Assembly: GCA_037783545.1 (NCBI GenBank)
Contig: JBBELK010001005.1
Coordinates: 1-64,000, forward strand
Length of the DNA stretch: 64,000 bases
Direction: 5' to 3'
Source of the DNA: Henricia sp. BOLD:AAB3569
Taxonomy: Eukaryota > Echinodermata > Asteroidea > Spinulosida > Echinasteridae
The notes under the pieces: generated by a model
Database searches by the model: none
The model's input: the letters and a program-made list of their open reading frames with translations, nothing else
Told to the model about the DNA's origin: nothing
Translations under genes and position numbers: made by a program
In this document: positions 24,600-36,928 of the stretch, piece by piece
Numbering within the stretch: position 1 is the first letter of the stretch
How the letters are laid out: every line of letters begins with the position of its first letter

Positions 24600-24620
24600 G
24601 TACACCAAAGAGGTGTGTAC
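24600..24620 (+). other. Hairpin 2 of the monomer: ACACC/GGTGT stem
   Basis: GTACACC-aaaga-GGTGTGTAC forms a 5-bp perfect stem (ACACC/GGTGT) with a 5-nt loop and can extend with GTA/TAC past a small bulge. It lies 20 bases after hairpin 1. The variant gagctgtg (monomers near 3690, 6367, 8142 and 10,474) disrupts it. Confidence 0.7.
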
Positions 24621-25907
24621 AGACAGCCACAGGTTGCGGGAGCATCCAGGAAGCGCCAACCCCTTTTTTTTCTAAACTCTGAAATTTCTCTGCCATTTCC
24701 CGGCGAAAGTCTGTCAATTTTTTAGGACAAGTGCGCAATATAGAGTCTTTGGAGCATGCAAAATTTGAAGTTCGTCGGAACATTTTTCGACCTCCAAATT
24801 TGCCGACGTTTGGACCACACTTTGACCAAAATCCCGTCCCAAACTGGGCCGTGTCAACGACAGTCCGAAGGACTGAGCATGCGCACGAGTCAGGAGTACA
24901 CCAAAGAGGTGTGTACAGACAGCCACAGGTTGCGGGAGCATCCAGGAAGCGCCAACCCCTTTTTTTTCTAAACTCTGAAATTTCTCTGCCATTTCCCGGC
25001 GAAAGTCTGTCAATTTTTTAGGACAAGTGCGCAATATAGAGTCTTTGGAGCATGCACAATTTGAAGTTCGTCGGAACATTTTTCGACCTCCAAATTTGCC
25101 GACGTTTGGACCACACTTTGACCAAAATCCCGTCCCAAACTGGGCCGTGTCAACGACAGTCCGAAGGACTGAGCATGCGCACGAGTCAGGAGTACACCAA
25201 AGAGGTGTGTACAGACAGCCACAGGTTGCGGGAGCATCCAGGAAGCGCCAACCCCTTTTTTTTCTAAACTCTGAAATTTCTCTGCCATTTCCCGGCGAAA
25301 GTCTGTCAATTTTTTAGGACAAGTGCGCAATATAGAGTCTTTGGAGCTTGCAAAATTTGAAGTTCGTCGGAACATTTTTCGACCTCCAAATTTGCCGACG
25401 TTTGGACCACACTTTGACCAAAATCCCGTCCCAAACTGGGCCGTGTAAACGACAGTCCGAAGGACTGAGCATGCGCACGAGTCAGGAGTACACCAAAGAG
25501 GTGTGTACAGACAGCCACAGGTTGCGGGAGCATCCAGGAAGCGCCAACCCCTTTTTTTCTAAACTCTGAAATTTCTCTGCCATTTCCCGGCGAAAGTCTG
25601 TCAATTTTTTAGGACAAGTGCGCAATATAGAGTCTTTGGAGCATGCAAAATTTGAAGTTCGTCGGAACATTTTTCGACCTCCAAATTTGCCGACGTTTGG
25701 ACCACACTTTGACCAAAATCCCGTCCCAAACTGGGCCGTGTCAACGACAGTCCGAAGGACTGAGCATGCGCACGAGTCAGGAGTACACCAAAGAGGTGTG
25801 TACAGACAGCCACAGGTTGCGGGAGCATCCAGGAAGCGCCAACCCCTTTTTTTTCTAAACTCTGAACTTTCTCTGCCATTTCCCGGCGAAAGTCTGTCAA
25901 TTTTTTA

Positions 25908-26172
25908 GGACAAGTGCGCAATATAGAGTCTTTGGAGCATGCACAATTTGAAGTTCGTCGGAACATTTTTCGACCTCCAAAATCCCGTCCCAAACTGGGC
26001 CGTGTCAACGACAGTCCGAAGGACTGAGCATGCGCACGAGTCAGGAGTACACCAAAGAGGTGTGTACAGACAGCCACAGGTTGCGGGAGCATCCAGAAAG
26101 CGCCAACCCCTTTTTTTTTCTAAACTCTGAAATTTCTCTGCCATTTCCCGGCGAAAGTCTGTCAATTTTTTA
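25908..26172 (+). repeat. Deletion monomer (32-bp loss), copy 4
   Basis: Identical junction and linked alleles; 265 bp; fifth monomer of the first 1745-bp hexamer. Confidence 0.9.
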
Positions 26173-26765
26173 GGACAAGTGCGCAATATAGAGTCTTTGG
26201 AGCATGCAAAATTTGAAGTTCGTCGGAACATTTTTCGACCTCCAAATTTGCCGACGTTTGGACCACACTTTGACCAAAATCCCGTCCCAAACTGGGCCGT
26301 GTCAACGACAGTCCGAAGGACTGAGCATGCGCACGAGTCAGGAGTACACCAAAGAGGTGTGTACAGACAGCCACAGGTTGCGGGAGCATCCAGGAAGCGC
26401 CAACCCCTTTTTTTTTCTAAACTCTGAAATTTCTCTGCCATTTCCCGGCGAAAGTCTGTCAATTTTTTAGGACAAGTGCGCAATATAGAGTCTTTGGAGC
26501 ATGCAAAATTTGAAGTTCGTCGGAACATTTTTCGACCTCCAAATTTGCCGACGTTTGGACCACACTTTGACCAAAATCCCGTCCCAAACTGGGCCGTGTC
26601 AACGACAGTCCGAAGGACTGAGCATGCGCACGAGTCAGGAGTACACCAAAGAGGTGTGTACAGACAGCCACAGGTTGCGGGAGCATCCAGGAAGCGCCAA
26701 CCCCTTTTTTTTCTAAACTCTGAAATTTCTCTGCCATTTCCCGGCGAAAGTCTGTCAATTTTTTA

Positions 26766-29700
26766 GGACAAGTGCGCAATATAGAGTCTTTGGAGCATGC
26801 ACAATTTGAAGTTCGTCGGAACATTTTTCGACCTCCAAATTTGCCGACGTTTGGACCACACTTTGACCAAAATCCCGTCCCAAACTGGGCCGTGTCAACG
26901 ACAGTCCGAAGGACTGAGCATGCGCACGAGTCAGGAGTACACCAAAGAGGTGTGTACAGACAGCCACAGGTTGCGGGAGCATCCAGGAAGCGCCAACCCC
27001 TTTTTTTTCTAAACTCTGAAATTTCTCTGCCATTTCCCGGCGAAAGTCTGTCAATTTTTTAGGACAAGTGCGCAATATAGAGTCTTTGGAGCTTGCAAAA
27101 TTTGAAGTTCGTCGGAACATTTTTCGACCTCCAAATTTGCCGACGTTTGGACCACACTTTGACCAAAATCCCGTCCCAAACTGGGCCGTGTAAACGACAG
27201 TCCGAAGGACTGAGCATGCGCACGAGTCAGGAGTACACCAAAGAGGTGTGTACAGACAGCCACAGGTTGCGGGAGCATCCAGGAAGCGCCAACCCCTTTT
27301 TTTCTAAACTCTGAAATTTCTCTGCCATTTCCCGGCGAAAGTCTGTCAATTTTTTAGGACAAGTGCGCAATATAGAGTCTTTGGAGCATGCAAAATTTGA
27401 AGTTCGTCGGAACATTTTTCGACCTCCAAATTTGCCGACGTTTGGACCACACTTTGACCAAAATCCCGTCCCAAACTGGGCCGTGTCAACGACAGTCCGA
27501 AGGACTGAGCATGCGCACGAGTCAGGAGTACACCAAAGAGGTGTGTACAGACAGCCACAGGTTGCGGGAGCATCCAGGAAGCGCCAACCCCTTTTTTTTC
27601 TAAACTCTGAACTTTCTCTGCCATTTCCCGGCGAAAGTCTGTCAATTTTTTAGGACAAGTGCGCAATATAGAGTCTTTGGAGCATGCACAATTTGAAGTT
27701 CGTCGGAACATTTTTCGACCTCCAAAATCCCGTCCCAAACTGGGCCGTGTCAACGACAGTCCGAAGGACTGAGCATGCGCACGAGTCAGGAGTACACCAA
27801 AGAGGTGTGTACAGACAGCCACAGGTTGCGGGAGCATCCAGAAAGCGCCAACCCCTTTTTTTTTCTAAACTCTGAAATTTCTCTGCCATTTCCCGGCGAA
27901 AGTCTGTCAATTTTTTAGGACAAGTGCGCAATATAGAGTCTTTGGAGCATGCAAAATTTGAAGTTCGTCGGAACATTTTTCGACCTCCAAATTTGCCGAC
28001 GTTTGGACCACACTTTGACCAAAATCCCGTCCCAAACTGGGCCGTGTCAACGACAGTCCGAAGGACTGAGCATGCGCACGAGTCAGGAGTACACCAAAGA
28101 GGTGTGTACAGACAGCCACAGGTTGCGGGAGCATCCAGGAAGCGCCAACCCCTTTTTTTTTCTAAACTCTGAAATTTCTCTGCCATTTCCCGGTGAAAGT
28201 CTGTCAATTTTTTAGGACAAGTGCGCAATATAGAGTCTTTGGAGCATGCAAAATTTGAAGTTCGTCGGAACATTTTTCGACCTCCAAATTTGCCGACGTT
28301 TGGACCACACTTTGACCAAAATCCCGTCCCAAACTGGGCCGTGTCAACGACAGTCCGATGGACTGAGCATGCGCACGAGTCAGGAGTACACCAAAGAGGT
28401 GTGTACAGACAGCCACAGGTTGCGGGAGCATCCAGGAAGCGCCAACCCCTTTTTTTTCTAAACTCTGAAATTTCTCTGCCATTTCCCGGCGAAAGTCTGT
28501 CAATTTTTTAGGACAAGTGCGCAATATAGAGTCTTTGGAGCATGCAAAATTTGAAGTTCGTCGGAACATTTTTCGACCTCCAAATTTGCCGACGTTTGGA
28601 CCACACTTTGACCAAAATCCCGTCCCAAACTGGGCCGTGTCAACGACAGTCCGAAGGACTGAGCATGCGCACGAGTCAGGAGTACACCAAAGAGGTGTGT
28701 ACAGACAGCCACAGGTTGCGGGAGCATCCAGGAAGCGCCAACCCCTTTTTTTCTTCTAAACTCTGAAATTTCTCTGCCATTTCCCGGCGAAAGTCTGTCA
28801 ATTTTTTAGGACAAGTGCGCAATATAGAGTCTTTGGAGCATGCAAAATTTGAAGTTCGTCGGAACATTTTTCGACCTCCAAATTTGCCGACGTTTGGACC
28901 ACACTTTGACCAAAATCCCGTCCCAAACTGGGCCGTGTCAACGACAGTCCGAAGGAATGAGCATGCGCACGAGTCAGGAGTACACCAAAGAGGTGTGTAC
29001 AGACAGCCACAGGTTGCGGGAGCATCCAGGAAGCGCCAACCCCTTTTTTTTCTAAACTCTGAAATTTCTCTGCCATTTCCCGGCGAAAGTCTGTCAATTT
29101 TTTAGGACAAGTGCGCAATATAGAGTCTTTGGAGCATGCACAATTTGAAGTTCGTCGGAAAATTTTTCGACCTCCAAATTTGCCGACGTTTGGACCACAC
29201 TTTGACCAAAATCCCGTCCCAAACTGGGCCGTGTCAACGACAGTCCGAAGGACTGAGCATGCGCACGAGTCAGGAGTACACCAAAGAGGTGTGTACAGAC
29301 AGCCACAGGTTGCGGGAGCATCCAGGAAGCGCCAACCCCTTTTTTTTCTAAACTCTGAAATTTCTCTGCCATTTCCCGGCGAAAGTCTGTCAATTTTTTA
29401 GGACAAGTGCGCAATATAGAGTCTTTGGAGCATGCAACATTTGAAGTTCGTCGGAACATTTTTCGACCTCCAAATTTGCCGACGTTTGGACCACACTTTG
29501 ACCAAAATTCCGTCCCAAACTGGGCCGTGTCAACGACAGTCCGAAGGACTGAGCATGCGCACGAGTCAGGAGTACACCAAAGAGGTGTGTACAGACTGCC
29601 ACAGGTTGCGGGAGCATCCAGGAAGCGCCAACCCCTTTTTTTCTAAACTCTGAAATTTCTCTGCCATTTCCCGGCGAAAGTCTGTCAATTTTTTAGGACA

Positions 29701-30582
29701 AGTGCGCAATATAGAGTCTTTGGAGCATGCAAAATTTGAAGTTCGTCGGAACATTTTTCGACCTCCAAATTTGCCGACGTTTGGACCACACTTTGACCAA
29801 AATCCCGTCCCAAACTGGGCCGTGTCAACGACAGTCCGAAGGACTGAGCATGCGCACGAGTCAGGAGTACACCAAAGAGGTGTGTACAGACAGCCACAGG
29901 TTGCGGGAGCATCCAGGAAGCGCCAACCCCTTTTTTTTCTAAACTCTGAAATTTCTCTGCCATTTCCCGGCGAAAGTCTGTCAATTTTTTAGGACAAGTG
30001 CGCAATATAGAGTCTTTGGAGCATGCACAATTTGAAGTTCGTCGGAACATTTTTCGACCTCCAAATTTGCCGACGTTTGGACCACACTTTGACCAAAATC
30101 CCGTCCCAAACTGGGCCGTGTCAACGACAGTCCGAAGGACTGAGCATGCGCACGAGTCAGGAGTACACCAAAGAGGTGTGTACAGACAGCCACAGGTTGC
30201 GGGAGCATCCAGGAAGCGCCAACCCCTTTTTTTTCTAAACTCTGAAATTTCTCTGCCATTTCCCGGCGAAAGTCTGTCAATTTTTTAGGACAAGTGCGCA
30301 ATATAGAGTCTTTGGAGCATGCAACATTTGAAGTTCGTCGGAACATTTTTCGACCTCCAAATTTGCCGACGTTTGGACCACACTTTGACCAAAATCCCGT
30401 CCCAAACTGGGCCGTGTCAACGACAGTCCGAAGGACTGAGCATGCGCACGAGTCAGGAGTACACCAAAGAGGTGTGTACAGACTGCCACAGGTTGCGGGA
30501 GCATCCAGGAAGCGCCAACCCCTTTTTTTCTAAACTCTGAAATTTCTCTGCCATTTCCCGGCGAAAGTCTGTCAATTTTTTA
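26766..30582 (+). repeat. 3817-bp duplicated block, right copy (partner 18540-22356)
   Basis: Right partner of the block at 18540. Its left part also belongs to the second 1745-bp hexamer, so the hexamer expansion and the long duplication overlap, giving a relative order of events to be tested. Confidence 0.9.
27653..27917 (+). repeat. Deletion monomer (32-bp loss), copy 5
   Basis: Identical junction and linked alleles; 265 bp; fifth monomer of the second 1745-bp hexamer. Confidence 0.9.
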
Positions 30583-31174
30583 GGACAAGTGCGCAATATA
30601 GAGTCTTTGGAGCATGCAAAATTTGAAGTTCGTCGGAACATTTTTCGACCTCCAAATTTGCCGACGTTTGGACCACACTTTGACCAAAATCCCGTCCCAA
30701 ACTGGGCCGTGTCAACGACAGTCCGAAGGACTGAGCATGCGCACGAGTCAGGAGTACACCAAAGAGGTGTGTACAGACAGCCACAGGTTGCGGGAGCATC
30801 CAGGAAGCGCCAACCCCTTTTTTTTCTAAACTCTGAAATTTCTCTGCCATTTCCCGGCAAAAGTCTGTCAATTTTTTAGGACAAGTGCGCAATATAGAGT
30901 CTTTGGAGCATGCAAAATTTGAAGTTCGTCGGAACATTTTTCGACCTCCAAATTTGCCGACGTTTGGACCACACTTTGACCAAAATCCCGTCCCAAACTG
31001 GGCCGTGTCAACGACAGTCCGAAGGACTGAGCATGCGCACGAGTCAGGAGTACACCAAAGACGTGTGTACAGACAGCCACAGGTTGCGGGAGCATCCAGG
31101 AAGCGCCAACCCCTTTTTTTTCTAAACTCTGAAATTTCTCTGCCATTTCCCGGCGAAAGTCTGTCAATTTTTTA
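29992..31174 (+). repeat. Duplicated four-monomer block, left copy (partner 32954-34140)
   Basis: Shares with 32954-34140 (offset 2962 bp) the order catgcacaa; catgcaaca with cagactgcc; cccggcaaaag; and a monomer altered at caaagacgtg. In the partner the last change is extended by 4 bases (gatgtacgtgtg). Confidence 0.8.
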
Positions 31175-32953
31175 GGACAAGTGCGCAATATAGAGTCTTT
31201 GGAGCATGCAAAATTTGAAGTTCGTCGGAACATTTTTCGACCTCCAAATTTGCCGACGTTTGGACCACACTTTGACCAAAATCCCGTCCCAAACTGGGCC
31301 GTGTCAACGACAGTCCGAAGGACTGAGCATGCGCACGAGTCAGGAGTACACCAAAGAGGTGTGTACAGACAGCCACAGGTTGTGGGAGCATCCAGGAAGC
31401 GCCAACCCCTTTTTTTTCTAAACTCTGAAATTTCTCTGCCATTTCCCGGCGAAAGTCTGTCAATTTTTTAGGACAAGTGCGCAATATAGAGTCTTTGGAG
31501 CATGCAAAATTTGAAGTTCGTCGGAACATTTTTCGACCTCCAAATTTGCCGACGTTTGGACCACACTTTGACCAAAATCCCGTCCCAAACTGGGCCGTGT
31601 CAACGACAGTCCGAAGGACTGAGCATGCGCACGAGTCAGGAGTACACCAAAGAGGTGTGTACAGACAGCCACAGGTTGCGGGAGCATCCAGGAAGCGCCA
31701 ACCCCTTTTTTTCTAAACTCTGAAATTTCTCTGCCATTTCCCGGCGAAAGTCTGTCAATTTTTTAGGACAAGTGCGCAATATAGAGTCTTTGGAGCTTGC
31801 AAAATTTGAAGTTCGTCGGAACATTTTTCGACCTCCAAATTTGCCGACGTTTGGACCACACTTTGACTAAAATCCCGTCCCAAACTGGGCCGTGTCAACG
31901 ACAGTCCGAAGGACTGAGCATGCGCACGAGTCAGGAGTACACCAAAGAGGTGTGTACAGACAGCCACAGGTTGCGGGAGCATCCAGAAAGCGCCAACCCC
32001 TTTTTTTTTCTAAACTCTGAAATTTCTCTGCCATTTCCCGGCGAAAGTCTGTCAATTTTTTAGGACAAGTGCGCAATATAGAGTCTTTGGAGCATGCAAA
32101 ATTTGAAGTTCGTCGGAACATTTTTCGACCTCCAAATTTGCCGACGTTTGGACCACACTTTGACCAAAATCCCGTCCCAAACTGGGCCGTGTCAACGACA
32201 GTCCGAAGGACTGAGCATGCGCACGAGTCAGGAGTACACCAAAGAGGTGTGTACAGACAGCCACAGGTTGCGGGAGCATCCAGGAAGCGCCAACCCCTTT
32301 TTTTTTCTAAACTCTGAAATTTCTCTGCCATTTCCCGGCGAAAGTCTGTCAATTTTTTAGGACAAGTGCGCAATATAGAGTCTTTGGAGCATGCAAAATT
32401 TGAAGTTCGTCGGAACATTTTTCGACCTCCAAATTTGCCGACGTTTGGACCACACTTTGACCAAAATCCCGTCCCAAACTGGGCCGTGTCAACGACAGTC
32501 CGAAGGACTGAGCATGCGCACGAGTCAGGAGTACACCAAAGAGGTGTGTACAGACAGCCACAGGTTGCGGGAGCATCCAGGAAGCGCCAACCCCTTTTTT
32601 TCTTCTAAACTCTGAAATTTCTCTGCCATTTCCCGGCGAAAGTCTGTCAATTTTTTAGGACAAGTGCGCAATATAGAGTCTTTGGAGCATGCAAAATTTG
32701 AAGTTCGTCGGAACATTTTTCGACCTCCAAATTTGCCGACGTTTGGACCACACTTTGACCAAAATCCCGTCCCAAACTGGGCCGTGTCAACGACAGTCCG
32801 AAGGAATGAGCATGCGCACGAGTCAGGAGTACACCAAAGAGGTGTGTACAGACAGCCACAGGTTGCGGGAGCATCCAGGAAGCGCCAACCCCTTTTTTTT
32901 CTAAACTCTGAAATTTCTCTGCCATTTCCCGGCGAAAGTCTGTCAATTTTTTA

Positions 32954-34140
32954 GGACAAGTGCGCAATATAGAGTCTTTGGAGCATGCACAATTTGAAGT
33001 TCGTCGGAACATTTTTCGACCTCCAAATTTGCCGACGTTTGGACCACACTTTGACCAAAATCCCGTCCCAAACTGGGCCGTGTCAACGACAGTCCGAAGG
33101 ACTGAGCATGCGCACGAGTCAGGAGTACACCAAAGAGGTGTGTACAGACAGCCACAGGTTGCGGGAGCATCCAGGAAGCGCCAACCCCTTTTTTTTCTAA
33201 ACTCTGAAATTTCTCTGCCATTTCCCGGCGAAAGTCTGTCAATTTTTTAGGACAAGTGCGCAATATAGAGTCTTTGGAGCATGCAACATTTGAAGTTCGT
33301 CGGAACATTTTTCGACCTCCAAATTTGCCGACGTTTGGACCACACTTTGACCAAAATCCCGTCCCAAACTGGGCCGTGTCAACGACAGTCCGAAGGACTG
33401 AGCATGCGCACGAGTCAGGAGTACACCAAAGAGGTGTGTACAGACTGCCACAGGTTGCGGGAGCATCCAGGAAGCGCCAACCCCTTTTTTTCTAAACTCT
33501 GAAATTTCTCTGCCATTTCCCTGCGAAAGTCTGTCAATTTTTTAGGACAAGTGCGCAATATAGAGTCTTTGGAGCATGCAAAATTTGAAGTTCGTCGGAA
33601 CATTTTTCGACCTCCAAATTTGCCGACGTTTGGACCACACTTTGACCAAAATCCCGTCCCAAACTGGGCCGTGTCAACGACAGTCCGAAGGACTGAGCAT
33701 GCGCACGAGTCAGGAGTACACCAAAGAGGTGTGTACAGACAGCCACAGGTTGCGGGAGCATCCAGGAAGCGCCAACCCCTTTTTTTTCTAAACTCTGAAA
33801 TTTCTCTGCCATTTCCCGGCAAAAGTCTGTCAATTTTTTAGGACAAGTGCGCAATATAGAGTCTTTGGAGCATGCAAAATTTGAAGTTCGTCGGAACATT
33901 TTTCGACCTCCAAATTTGCCGACGTTTGGACCACACTTTGACCAAAATCCCGTCCCAAACTGGGCCGTGTCAACGACAGTCCGAAGGACTGAGCATGCGC
34001 ACGAGTCAGGAGTACACCAAAGATGTACGTGTGTACAGACAGCCACAGGTTGCGGGAGCATCCAGGAAGCGCCAACCCCTTTTTTTTCTAAACTCTGAAA
34101 TTTCTCTGCCATTTCCCGGCGAAAGTCTGTCAATTTTTTA
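32954..34140 (+). repeat. Duplicated four-monomer block, right copy (partner 29992-31174)
   Basis: Right partner. The 4-bp expansion (gatgtacgtgtg at about 34,023) arose on top of the gacgtg allele, so this copy is derived at that site. Confidence 0.8.
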
Positions 34141-36928
34141 GGACAAGTGCGCAATATAGAGTCTTTGGAGCATGCAAAATTTGAAGTTCGTCGGAACATT
34201 TTTCGACCTCCAAATTTGCCGACGTTTGGACCACACTTTGACCAAAATCCCGTCCCAAACTGGGCCGTGTCAACGACAGTCCGAAGGACTGAGCATGCGC
34301 ACGAGTCAGGAGTACACCAAAGAGGTGTGTACAGACAGCCACAGGTTGCGGGAGCATCCAGGAAGCGCCAACCCCTTTTTTTTTCTAAACTCTGAAATTT
34401 CTCTGCCATTTCCCGGCGAAAGTCTGTCAATTTTTTAGGACAAGTGCGCAATATAGAGTCTTTGGAGCATGCAAAATTTGAAGTTCGTCGGAACATTTTT
34501 CGACCTCCAAATTTGCCGACGTTTGGACCACACTTTGACCAAAATCCCGTCCCAAACTGGGCCGTGTCAACGACAGTCCGAAGGACTGAGCATGCGCACG
34601 AGTCAGGAGTACACCAAAGAGGTGTGTACAGACAGCCACAGGTTGCGGGAGCATCCAGGAAGCGCCAACCCCTTTTTTTTCTAAACTCTGAAATTTCTCT
34701 GCCATTTCCCGGCGAAAGTCTGTCAATTTTTTAGGACAAGTGCGCAATATAGAGTCTTTGGAGCATGCAAAATTTGAAGTTCGTCGGAACATTTTTCGAC
34801 CTCCAAATTTGCCGACGTTTGGACCACACTTTGACCAAAATCCCGTCCCAAACTGGGCCATGTCAACGACAGTCCGAAGGACTGAGCATGCGCACGAGTC
34901 AGGAGTACACCAAAGAGGTGTGTACAGACAGCCACAGGTTGCGGGAGCATCCAGGAAGCGCCAACCCCTTTTTTTCTAAACTCTGAAATTTCTCTGCCAT
35001 TTCCCGGCGAAAGTCTGTCAATTTTTTAGGACAAGTGCGCAATATAGAGTCTTTGGAGCATGCAAAATTTGAAGTTCGTCGGAACATTTTTCGACCTCCA
35101 AATTTGCCGACGTTTGGACCACACTTTGACCAAAATCCCGTCCCAAACTGGGCCGTGTCAACGACAGTCCGAAGGACTGAGCATGCGCACGAGTCAGGAG
35201 TACACCAAAGAGGTGTGTACAGACAGCCACAGGTTGCGGGAGCATCCAGGAAGCGCCAACCCCTTTTTTTCTTCTAAACTCTGAAATTTCTCTGCCATTT
35301 CCCGGCGAAAGTCTGTCAATTTTTTAGGACAAGTGCGCAATATAGAGTCTTTGGAGCATGCAAAATTTGAAGTTCGTCGGAACATTTTTCGACCTCCAAA
35401 TTTGCCGACGTTTGGACCACACTTTGACCAAAATCCCGTCCCAAACTGGGCCGTGTCAACGACAGTCCGAATGACTGAGCATGCGCACGAGTCAGGAGTA
35501 CACCAAAGAGGTGTGTACAGACAGCCACAGGTTGCGGGAGCATCCAGGAAGCGCCAACCCATTTTTTTTCTAAACTCTGAAATTTCTCTGCCATTTCCCG
35601 GCGAAAGTCTGTCAATTTTTTAGGACAAGTGCGCAATATATATAGTCTTTGGAGCATGCAAAATTTGAAGTTCGTCGGAACATTTTTCGACCTCCAAATT
35701 TGCCGACGTTTGGACCACACTTTGACCAAAATCCCGTCCCAAACTGGGCCGTGTCAACGACAGTCCGAAGGACTGAGCATGCGCACGAGTCAGGAGTACA
35801 CCAAAGAGGTGTGTACAGACAGCCACAGGTTGCGGGAGCATCCAGGAAGCGCCAACCCCTTTTTTTTCTAAACTCTGAAATTTCTCTGCCATTTCCCGGC
35901 GAAAGTCTGTCAATTTGTTAGGACAAGTGCGCAATATAGAGTCTTTGGAGCATGCAAAATTTGAAGTTCGTCGGAACATTTTTCGACCTCCAAATTTGCC
36001 GACGTTTGGACCACACTTTGACCAAAATCCCGTCCCAAACTGGGCCGTGTCAACGACAGTCCGAAGGACTGAGCATGCGCACGAGTCAGGAGTACACCAA
36101 AGAGGTGTGTACAGACAGCCACAGGTTGCGGGAGCATCCAGGAAGCGCCAACCCCTTTTTTTTATAAACTCTGAAATTTCTCTGCCATTTCCCGGCGAAA
36201 GTCTGTCAATTTTTTAGGACAAGTGCGCAATATAGAGTCTTTGGAGCATGAAAAATTTGAAGTTCGTCGGAACATTTTTCGACCTCCAAATTTGCCGACG
36301 TTTGGACCACACTTTGACCAAAATCCCGTCCCAAACTGGGCCGTGTCAACGACAGTCCGAAGGACTGAGCATGCGCACGAGTCAGGAGTACACCAAAGAG
36401 GTGTGTACAGACAGCCACAGGTTGCGGGAGCATCCAGGAAGCGCCAACCCCTTTTTTTTTCTAAACTCTGAAATTTCTCTGCCATTTCCCGGCGAAAGTC
36501 TGTCAATTTGTTAGGACAAGTGCGCAATATAGAGTCTTTGGAGCATGCAAAATTTGAAGTTCGTCGGAACATTTTTCGACCTCCAAATTTGCCGACGTTT
36601 GGACCACACTTTGACCAAAATCCCGTCCCAAACTGGGCCGTGTCAACGACAGTCCGAAGGACTGAGCATGCGCACGAGTCAGGAGTACACCAAAGAGGTG
36701 TGTACAGACAGCCACAGGTTGCGGGAGCATCCAGGAAGCGCCAACCCCTTTTTTTTTATAAACTCTGAAATTTCTCTGCCATTTCCCGGCGAAAGTCTGT
36801 CAATTTTTTAGGACAAGTGCGCAATATAGAGTCTTTGGAGCATGAAAAATTTGAAGTTCGTCGGAACATTTTTCGACCTCCAAATTTGCCGACGTTTGGA
36901 CCACACTTCGAACAAAATCCCGTCCCAA

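Larger units (their letters stand above)
24429..24724 (+). repeat. Reference subfamily B monomer (296 bp) used to describe internal anatomy
   Basis: A typical consensus-like copy, starting at ggacaagtgcgc. In order it holds: an AT-rich start (24437-24449); a first gagcatgc (24456-24463); a CENP-B-box-like stretch (24474-24490); CGTCGG (24477-24482) facing CCGACG (24507-24512); CCAAA (24498-24502) facing TTTGG (24513-24517); the rearrangement-prone ccaaaatcccgtccc (24530-24544); hairpin CAGTCC-gaa-GGACTG (24565-24579); a second gagcatgc (24579-24586); hairpin GTACACC-aaaga-GGTGT(gt)AC (24600-24620); a CCCC + T8 tract (24660-24671); and ctctgaaatttctctgcc, with CTCTG twice. Hand count: 68 G, 75 C, 16 CpG. 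296 is not a multiple of 3, so frames rotate between copies unless the T tract is one base longer. Confidence 0.95.
24725..28214 (+). repeat. Two tandem copies of a 1745-bp hexamer higher-order repeat
   Basis: Units 24725-26469 and 26470-28214, each exactly 1745 bp. Monomer order: catgcaaaa; catgcacaa; cttgcaaaa with gtgtaaacg; catgcaaaa with gaactttc; the 265-bp deletion monomer; catgcaaaa with a 9-T tract. A partial third copy (the last five monomers) lies at 18540-19987. Confidence 0.9.

Noticed and set aside
24429..24724. Hammerhead ribozyme in the satellite, as known from some animal satellites
   Set aside because: A gaaagtctgtc element is present, but the essential CTGATGA core is absent on both strands of the monomer.
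24429..24724. Internal pol III B box in the monomer itself (gttcgtcgg)
   Set aside because: Only GTTCG matches; the AANCC side is wrong and no A box lies at a suitable distance.
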